Shown piece by piece: positions 7,267-11,420 of a stretch of 11,420 nt of DNA. Origin of the DNA: Deltaproteobacteria bacterium UBA6930 (lineage in GTDB: Bacteria > Myxococcota_A > UBA9160 > UBA6930); NCBI GenBank assembly GCA_002450755.1, contig DKAI01000114.1, forward strand, positions 1-11,420, in the 5' to 3' direction. The notes under the pieces are model-generated. The model was not told the DNA's origin. It searched no databases and saw only the letters and a list, made by a program, of their open reading frames with translations. A program made the translations under genes and the position numbers. Each line of letters begins with the position of its first letter. The first letter of the stretch is position 1.

Positions 7267-7896
7267 TCAAATTTCGAGACCTGGCATAGTAATAAAGTTG
7301 GGTAGCTCCTTAAAACGACCAATCCACTCTCGTACAAATCTAAAAGGCTCAAGGGAGATATCTCCCATCGGTGCCAAAGCGACATAAGGGAAACAGGCGA
7401 TATCCGCAATCGTGCAATAACTTCCTACCAACCACTTCCTGCTGGAAAGATGTTTGTCCAAAATTTCCAGTGATTTCTTTCCACGTGCTTGACCTTCTTT
7501 TGGATCGACTGGAAAATCCCAACCGAGTCCATTTCCCATTGTTCCAAATGCTACTGCCGCTCGAGCGGTAAAAACACCATACTGAATCCAGCTTGCGGAA
7601 AAAGCCAACCACTCCATTACTGCTCCATAGGCTTCGGTATCCTCGGGTAACCAGATTCGCTTCGAGTCATAGTTGGTTGCTAAGTGCACAAGAATGGCCA
7701 TCGAATCACGAAGAACAATACCTCCATCATCAAGTACGGGTACCTCTCCTCGAGGATTTATCTCCAAAAAAGGCGCGGAGTTTTGCTCTTGCTCGAAAAG
7801 ATCAACCTTGATTGAGTCATAAGGAATGTCTAAAAATGCAAACAGCAGTCGCACCTTGTGGCTATTCCCTGAATCCGGGTGTTCGTATAATTTCAT
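7267..7896 (-). CDS. Glutathione S-transferase family protein
   Basis: 209 residues, normal for a cytosolic bacterial GST. The N-terminal thioredoxin-fold domain (about 1-80) has the opening MKLYEHPDSGNSHKVRLLF; Ser and Asn in SGNS are at the usual catalytic position. The cis-Pro loop is NPRGEVPVL, and glutathione gamma-glutamyl contacts are in LRDSMAILVHLA. The helical C-terminal domain (about 88-205) carries SYCTIADIACFPYVAL, the conserved N-capping-box helix. The family conjugates glutathione to electrophiles or performs related thiol chemistry. ATG start with GGAG upstream. It is convergent with the GlcG/HbpS gene across 171 bp (7096-7266), in which I see no gene or convincing terminator. 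Upstream lies the degenerate Rieske region. Substrate unknown. Confidence 0.93.
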   Translation of the reverse strand: MKLYEHPDSGNSHKVRLLFAFLDIPYDSIKVDLFEQEQNSAPFLEINPRGEVPVLDDGGIVLRDSMAILVHLATNYDSKRIWLPEDTEAYGAVMEWLAFSASWIQYGVFTARAAVAFGTMGNGLGWDFPVDPKEGQARGKKSLEILDKHLSSRKWLVGSYCTIADIACFPYVALAPMGDISLEPFRFVREWIGRFKELPNFITMPGLEI

Positions 7897-8027
7897 AATT
7901 AAGTTCTCCGAGTTCGATTCTCTTAGCCTTTTAATTTTACAACACTAAAATTCCTACTTACAGTCGGGTTGGGCCGTTGGTGTAAAAAATATGAGCTCTC
8001 GCTATTAATTTGTTCAATTGTGGGAAA

Positions 8028-8081
8028 GGGGTAGTCGGGGCTTGGTGAGCAAAAACAAATCTGTCTAAAAGCCCCATCCCC
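8028..8081. repeat. Long imperfect inverted repeat in the GST/Rieske-remnant gap
   Basis: GGGG (8028-8031) and GGGGCTT (8037-8043) pair with AAGCCCC (8069-8075) and CCCC (8078-8081), giving an 11-bp broken stem around a 25-base loop. It may be a structured leader, a terminator relic or chance. No T-run follows on either strand. Apart from this, 7897-8132 shows nothing I can support as a gene. Confidence 0.3.
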
Positions 8082-8132
8082 AAGAATTCTTTTGCAAGAA
8101 CTTAGGGAAATTCACTTTCGTCCTCCGGAGGA

Positions 8133-8429
8133 ATGCTATCTCAAGTGTTTCCTAGGAGGTCTCCCGACAGTTCGATAACGATTCAAAACCATATTTATCA
8201 GGACCTTCCCGAGAAAGGCCCGGCAAGAGATGCTATTGATGAAGCGATCGAAAGATTTAAATACGTTGCAAAAGAAGAAGACTACAGAGGTGGTCGGCAA
8301 ATCCCGCTTGGCATGAATACAGAAGCGAATTCCAGTTTTACCATCGGAATGAATGAGGTTGGTCCGCAGAACTTTCACACCGTACTAGATTACTTTTTGC
8401 AAGAACCTTTCAAAGATAGGAAGTTTTAG
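8133..8429 (+). pseudogene. C-terminal remnant of a Rieske aromatic-ring-hydroxylating oxygenase alpha subunit
   Basis: A 98-codon open stretch resembling only the last hundred residues of the catalytic domain of ring-hydroxylating oxygenase alpha subunits. LSQVFPRRSPDSS resembles the strand after the active site. FKYVAKEEDYRGG matches the helix usually written V-x-x-E-D-Y. SSFTIGMNEVGPQNFHTVLDY resembles the common C-terminal FGRNEPxLxHFH pattern. The Rieske CxH..CxxH cluster and the Fe-binding HxxxxH facial triad are missing, and an in-frame TAG lies at 8103-8105. The GGAGGA before the ATG sits too close to be a normal ribosome site. I read it as a decayed remnant left by deletion. It could instead be a small stand-alone ORF. 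The match is from memory of family patterns, not a search. Confidence 0.5.
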
Positions 8430-8667
8430 AAACTCAAAACATTTCCTCATTAGTTTTCCAAAAGTATCGCTTGGTATCTGTAGGCTCATCTATTTCGAGG
8501 CATGATACGAGGCATAGTGCATACTGAAATTTAAGCGACTTGGTGACCTTACTGAAGACTAAAATCAGCTAAATACCGCGTTCCCCACGACATGCACCGT
8601 TACAGAAGCTATCCTACTGTGATTATCTAGAGGCCCGGACCCTTTTCTTGTGAGGCCCAGAACGCCA

Positions 8668-8685
8668 AAGACCTAAATAGGTCTT
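8668..8685. promoter_or_regulatory. Perfect inverted repeat just upstream of the Sec-peroxiredoxin
   Basis: AAGACCT-AAAT-AGGTCTT: 7-bp arms with a 4-base centre, ending 21 bases before the GTG start and just upstream of the Shine-Dalgarno. It could be an operator for a redox regulator or a 5'-UTR hairpin controlling translation. Function is inferred from position only. Confidence 0.4.
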
Positions 8686-8692
8686 GAGCGAC

Positions 8693-8697
8693 AAGGA
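8693..8697 (+). promoter_or_regulatory. Shine-Dalgarno of the Sec-peroxiredoxin, deciding the GTG start
   Basis: AAGGA lies nine bases before GTG at 8707. An in-frame TAA at 8674-8676 with no other start codon before 8707 leaves GTG as the only upstream start. Confidence 0.65.
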
Positions 8698-8706
8698 AGA
8701 AAAGGC

Positions 8707-9324
8707 GTGACCGAAACGATTCAAGTAGGTACTGAAGTACCTGATTTCACACTAAATACCTATGAGCCAGAGACCGGCGACTTTGGTTCTATTAGTTTGT
8801 CTGACCTAAAGTCATCTGGGAAATGGACTATCCTGTTTTTCTACCCTGCTGACTTTACTTTCGTCTGAGCTACCGAATTTGCAGCCCTGGCAGGGTTGCA
8901 GGATCGATTTAGCAAGATGGGAGCAGAACTCATAACCGTTAGTTGTGACACTCACTTCACCCATCTCGCTTGGCATACGGTTGAGAAAGAACTCAGAGAC
9001 GTAAAGTTCAAGATGGGCTCGGATAAAACAGGTGAGCTAGCGCGGAGCTTCGGTGTTTACATCGAAGATGCCGGCTTAGCACTTCGAGGAACTTACCTTA
9101 TTGCTCCAGACGGTAAACTCTTGTTTTCCGAGGTTAATTTTCTAAACGTTGGTAGGAACATAGACGAATTGATGCGCAAATTTAAGGCGGCCCTCTACGT
9201 CTCGAAAAAGGATGAGGGGATTCCCTCCGGATGGAACGAAGAAGGCGATCTTACCCTAAAGCCATCGGCCAAGATGGTGGGCAAGGTACACGAAGCGCTC
9301 GCCAACGATGGGAACCCTGCCTAA
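8707..9324 (+). CDS. Selenocysteine-containing peroxiredoxin (AhpC/Prx1-like), in-frame TGA at codon 54
   Basis: Thiol/selenol peroxidase reducing H2O2 or organic hydroperoxides; 205 residues if TGA at 8866-8868 is read as Sec54. The frame is continuous on both sides of the TGA. The N-terminal part has VPDFTLNTYEP and WTILFFYPADFTFV. The TGA is followed by ATEFAAL, giving P47-x3-T51-x2-U54, exactly the PxxxTxxC peroxidatic motif with Sec for Cys. Downstream come SCDTHFTHLAW (79-89) and LRGTYLIAPDG with the conserved Arg127. A SECIS-like hairpin follows the TGA. The C-terminal resolving-Cys motif (VCP) is absent and Cys80 is the only Cys, so a 1-Sec mechanism or an external thiol is inferred. 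GTG start with AAGGA upstream. Monocistronic, ending at a strong terminator. The alternative is a nonsense-mutated pseudogene; precise placement of the TGA and the intact frame argue strongly for Sec. Confidence 0.88.
8866..8899 (+). promoter_or_regulatory. Sec UGA codon with bacterial SECIS-like hairpin
   Basis: The TGA (8866-8868) is followed by 12 bases, then GCAGCCCU (8881-8888) pairing with AGGGUUGC (8892-8899) as eight consecutive pairs, one of them G-U, closed by loop GGC (8889-8891). The loop begins 20 bases after the TGA and starts with G, within the general layout of bacterial SECIS elements recognised by SelB. The hairpin lies entirely in coding sequence, as expected in bacteria. 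Confidence 0.78.
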
Positions 9325-9359
9325 GAAGGACCTGTCGGCTGACGAACAACAAGGAAAAG

Positions 9360-9392
9360 CCCCAAAGCCTCCCAGGCTATTGGGGTTTTTTT
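9360..9392. terminator. Rho-independent terminator, probably bidirectional
   Basis: CCCCAA (9360-9365) pairs with TTGGGG (9380-9385), continued by AGCCT (9366-9370) with AGGCT (9374-9378), loop CCC and one bulged A. On the plus strand a run of seven T (9386-9392) follows, ending the peroxiredoxin transcript. On the minus strand the same stem is followed by CTTTTCC, so it may also terminate the convergent DUF427 transcript. Confidence 0.88.
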
Positions 9393-9973
9393 CACCTATG
9401 AACGCCTTGCTTGGGATCGGAAACCGAGAGGTCCCCTTTAAAAGGCCCCACAATCTTTTTGGTTATCCAGCCTCCATAAAAACCACCGGGCTGAGGTCTA
9501 ACACGCTCACCATTGAGAATGCAACGAACTCTAGTGGGATAAAACGATACGTGATCTTTCAGTAAGGAAAATTCATCGAATGGCTTTGGATAGAACCAAG
9601 CAATCGGTAGAAGATCATCTAAAAGCGAAAAGTACCTAGCTTCACCCTTCCATTCACATAGTGAATACCCATCGCAAGGCTTCAACTGTTGCATATCAAT
9701 ATCGCTTTCAGGGACATAGTAAGTAGGCGGGCTCGCTGTCTCCAAAACGCGAAGGGAGCTGACCGATTTAGCAATGATTTTTTCTTTTGAAAAAATTTTT
9801 AGAAGACTCGGATCTTGTTCAATACGCGGAGGACGCGGATAGTCCCAAACCGATTCTTGATTAACTTCAGGGACGACAGCAAATTCTGGTCGTTTTAGCC
9901 CGCGAAATTTCCATCCACTCCGCGCACGTTTTAATTGCTTTTCAATAGGATCGCCTCGACTAAGCTCTGACAT
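9392..9973 (-). CDS. DUF427 domain protein
   Basis: 193 residues with the full DUF427 (PF04248) signature. VWDYPRPPRIE is at about 42-52, VLETASPPTYYVPESDI at 76-92 and CEWKGEARYFSL at 107-118. WFYPKPFDEF and DHVSFYP follow, then the very conserved VRPQPGGFYGGWITKKIVGPFKG near the C-terminus. The biochemical role is unknown; the Pfam name suggests a nucleotidyltransferase-like relation that is not demonstrated. An N-terminal basic stretch (about 10-30) precedes the domain. The ATG lies only 11 bp after the stop of the ABM gene, and no Shine-Dalgarno is visible, so translational coupling is likely. Its stop abuts the terminator shared with the peroxiredoxin. Family assignment is secure, function is not. 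Confidence 0.92.
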   Translation of the reverse strand: MSELSRGDPIEKQLKRARSGWKFRGLKRPEFAVVPEVNQESVWDYPRPPRIEQDPSLLKIFSKEKIIAKSVSSLRVLETASPPTYYVPESDIDMQQLKPCDGYSLCEWKGEARYFSLLDDLLPIAWFYPKPFDEFSLLKDHVSFYPTRVRCILNGERVRPQPGGFYGGWITKKIVGPFKGDLSVSDPKQGVHR

Positions 9974-9984
9974 AATTAATAGTT

Positions 9985-10278
9985 CTAGACCGGTATACGG
10001 TCAAAAAGACGAAGATAGATTTCGTCCTCAAGCATTTCTTCCATGATTCCAATATCCCCGCGTTCTACTCTCCAGTCAAGATAGCATTTGTAATCTTCTC
10101 GACTCTCCCATGTTTCGATTACCGCAAAATTTTGGGGCTCATCCATATCCTGGGAGGCGTATATATCGATGCATCCACTAAAGGCTCTGGTGACCGGGAA
10201 AAGCATTTTTAGTCTTTCTCTAACATCATCTATATGCTTAGCCTGAGCCTTTAAATTTAAAACGACCGTGCAGACCAT
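9985..10278 (-). CDS. Antibiotic biosynthesis monooxygenase (ABM) fold protein
   Basis: 97 residues, the normal size for a stand-alone ABM-domain protein, a ferredoxin-like dimer. The first strand VCTVVLNLKAQ is followed by a helix with VRERLKMLFPVTRAFSGCIDIYASQD. The strand QNFAVIETWESREDYKCYLDW (about 49-69) carries the typical E-x-W-x-S/x-x-x-Y pattern. Members include cofactor-free quinone-forming monooxygenases such as YgiN and heme-degrading relatives. Nothing here fixes the substrate. ATG start with AAGGAG ten bases upstream. It is first in a two-gene operon with DUF427 and divergent from the SnoaL-like gene across 158 bp. Confidence 0.85.
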   Translation of the reverse strand: MVCTVVLNLKAQAKHIDDVRERLKMLFPVTRAFSGCIDIYASQDMDEPQNFAVIETWESREDYKCYLDWRVERGDIGIMEEMLEDEIYLRLFDRIPV

Positions 10279-10345
10279 TATTTCTAGACTCCTTTGTGAT
10301 GTGCCGTCACTCTATCCTATATAATCCGAGCAAGACCAGAAACGG

Positions 10346-10357
10346 TTGAAATTTCAA
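10346..10357. repeat. 12-bp perfect palindrome in the ABM/SnoaL divergent region
   Basis: TTGAAATTTCAA is fully self-complementary and lies between divergent genes, where an operator for a dimeric regulator could sit. Function inferred from position only. Confidence 0.35.
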
Positions 10358-10364
10358 ACATAAC

Positions 10365-10394
10365 CAACTCGATCCGATAGACTGAAACGAGTTG
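10365..10394. repeat. Inverted repeat CAACTCG/CGAGTTG in the same divergent region
   Basis: CAACTCG (10365-10371) and CGAGTTG (10388-10394) are perfect 7-bp arms with a 16-base spacer. The right arm overlaps a TTGACA hexamer (10392-10397) that resembles a -35 box, but no -10 lies at the usual spacing. A regulator site is possible. Confidence 0.35.
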
Positions 10395-10436
10395 ACAAAA
10401 AATGTATACAGAACCCCGTTCTAAAGGAGCCGTACT

Positions 10437-10862
10437 ATGACACTTGAAGAAAGACTTACTCGACTGGAAGACATTGAGTCTATAAAACAGTTAAAAGTAA
10501 AGTACAGCCATATATGCGATGACGATCATAATCCAGACACCATCGCTTCCGTCTTCGTTAAAGATGGCATTTGGGAGAGCCCTGATTTTGGAAAAGCTCA
10601 AGGCCATGCAGAAATCCAAGCTTTATTCCAAAAGTTTAAAGACCTGTTCAACTTCTCTCAGCACAACATGATGAATCCGTTGATCGAGGTCAACGGAGAT
10701 ACGGCTACCGGCACTTGGTACATAATGGGCCCTTGGACTCAAAGGGAAAGCGGAAAAGAAGAATGGTATGCACTCCGTTATGACGATGATTACGTCAAGG
10801 TTAACGGTGAATGGAAGTATAAACATCTTCGAGTCGAATTAAGAATGACCGCAGATCGCTAG
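10437..10862 (+). CDS. SnoaL-like / NTF2-fold protein
   Basis: 141 residues of the SnoaL-like (NTF2 superfamily) type. The opening helix LEERLTRLEDIESIKQLKVKYSHICDDD is the standard start of SnoaL_4 proteins. DTIASVFVKDGIWESPDFGKAQGHAEIQALF (about 35-64) is the cone-shaped barrel lead-in. QHNMMNPLIEVNGDTATGTWYI (about 79-101) and DDYVKVNGEWKYKHLRVELR close the domain. Relatives include polyketide cyclases, dehydratases and ketosteroid isomerases. The Asp residues near 27-29 and the His near 80 occupy the pocket region, but the reaction is unknown. ATG start with AAGGAG seven bases upstream. Divergent from the ABM gene; the next gene follows after 45 bp. Confidence 0.88.
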   Translation: MTLEERLTRLEDIESIKQLKVKYSHICDDDHNPDTIASVFVKDGIWESPDFGKAQGHAEIQALFQKFKDLFNFSQHNMMNPLIEVNGDTATGTWYIMGPWTQRESGKEEWYALRYDDDYVKVNGEWKYKHLRVELRMTADR

Positions 10863-10907
10863 AATTCTTTAAGATCGAATTAAGAAATGCAGGATCGGTG
10901 ATAAAAA

Positions 10908-11393
10908 ATGCCCTCGGACTACCTTAGAAGAGTTTGTGAATCCTATCAGGGAGAATCATATGGCCAAGTTCTTTTCCGTGAACTGGCTAAGAGGACCAAA
11001 GATTCGGAGAAAAAGTATAAATGGCGCGTTCTCGAGTGTTTAGAAACTGAAACAAAAAGAAAATTGCTGCCACTTGTACAGAAATTAGGCGGAGATACAA
11101 GAGAGTCACCCGAAAATATCGAACGTGGCATTGGAGATGCGAAAAATATGGCTGCCAAAGAGTGGGGTGAACTTATGCGCAGCTTCCACGAAATGCTGCC
11201 AAAGTATGTCCGATTTTTTGAAAAACTTGAAGCTTTAGCACCGACAGAAGACAAAGATCTTCTCCGGTCTGTAACAGCGCATGAAATCGCTATCCAGGAA
11301 TTCGCTGCGAAGGAGCTTTCAGGAGATGGCGACCACTCTTTAGAAGCGATCTTAAACCTTCTAGACGAACCACCCGGAAAGGAAGGGGGTTAG
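10908..11393 (+). CDS. All-helical protein, possibly ferritin-like; unrecognised family
   Basis: 161 residues, no recognised family. Predicted to be mostly alpha-helical and highly charged. Helix 1 is around YQGESYGQVLFRELAKR (13-29). Helix 2 is around YKWRVLECLETETKRKLLPL (37-56). Helix 3 is around EWGELMRSFHEML, and helix 4 around LLRSVTAHEIAIQEFAAKEL (118-137). Spaced Glu and His residues in the bundle (Glu16, Glu43, Glu46, His125, Glu126) recall ferritin-like proteins, but a clean ExxH pair is not visible, so metal binding is only a possibility. ATG start with GGTG and AT-rich spacing upstream, 45 bp after the SnoaL-like gene, so the two may form an operon. No signal peptide or membrane segment is visible. 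Confidence 0.75.
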   Translation: MPSDYLRRVCESYQGESYGQVLFRELAKRTKDSEKKYKWRVLECLETETKRKLLPLVQKLGGDTRESPENIERGIGDAKNMAAKEWGELMRSFHEMLPKYVRFFEKLEALAPTEDKDLLRSVTAHEIAIQEFAAKELSGDGDHSLEAILNLLDEPPGKEGG

Positions 11394-11420
11394 GCATTCG
11401 GATCAGTTCGCGTTCAGCTT

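Larger units (their letters stand above)
8430..8706. other. Non-coding stretch upstream of the selenoprotein gene
   Basis: No gene is supported in these 277 bases. They hold an 8-base direct repeat CGAGGCAT (8496-8503 and 8508-8515, 12-base period) and, close to the peroxiredoxin start, a perfect inverted repeat (listed separately). No tRNA-like cloverleaf, including tRNA-Sec, was seen. The peroxiredoxin promoter is presumably here, but no convincing -35/-10 pair stands out. Confidence 0.4.

Noticed and set aside
8430..8706. tRNA-Sec (selC) next to the selenoprotein gene
   Set aside because: Searched by eye for a long extra arm and T-loop GTTCGA-type motif; none found.
8896..9324. Stand-alone peroxiredoxin ORF starting at TTG 8896
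   Set aside because: It lacks the N-terminal domain and the active site, and its start lies inside the SECIS-like stem. The upstream in-frame sequence supplies the missing conserved part through the TGA.
10392..10410. TTGACA followed by TATACA as a promoter for the SnoaL-like gene
   Set aside because: The two hexamers are only seven bases apart, far short of the usual 16-18; a real promoter here is not demonstrated.

Overview
The window looks like bacterial chromosome from an uncultured, probably marine or environmental organism. The evidence is densely packed genes, clear Shine-Dalgarno sites, some GTG and TTG starts, and many genes for small-molecule catabolism. Base composition is moderate by eye and was not counted. 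I cannot name a taxon. No phage, transposon, CRISPR array, rRNA or tRNA gene was seen.

Left part (1-4450). The 3' part of a zinc alcohol dehydrogenase (+) converges on a minus-strand operon read RidA-family protein, then short-chain dehydrogenase, then a tiny cysteine-rich CWC protein that starts at TTG. Divergent from RidA is a VOC/glyoxalase-fold protein (+). Its stop overlaps the stop of a luciferase-like flavin monooxygenase (-).

Middle part (4450-7900). A second minus-strand group reads predicted lipoprotein, then a family III (CaiB/BaiF) CoA-transferase, then a small cupin. Divergent from the lipoprotein is a GlcG/HbpS-type protein (+). It converges on a glutathione S-transferase (-).

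Right part (7900-11420). About 800 bases hold no intact gene but contain a C-terminal remnant of what looks like a Rieske aromatic-ring-hydroxylating oxygenase alpha subunit. The key gene follows at 8707-9324: an AhpC/Prx1-type peroxiredoxin in which the catalytic cysteine codon is an in-frame TGA. A perfect 8-bp stem with a GGC loop lies 12 nt after that TGA, where a bacterial SECIS element would be. I read it as a selenocysteine peroxiredoxin, which a standard gene caller would truncate. It ends at a strong, probably bidirectional terminator shared with a convergent pair (ABM-fold monooxygenase, then DUF427 protein, both -). The window closes with a SnoaL-like protein and an unrecognised all-helical protein, both (+).

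Functionally the window is a patchwork of oxidoreductases, a CoA-transferase and detoxification proteins, consistent with turnover of diverse organic compounds plus peroxide defence. No single pathway can be assigned. The selenoprotein implies that the genome encodes SelA, SelB, SelD and tRNA-Sec elsewhere; none of them is in this window.
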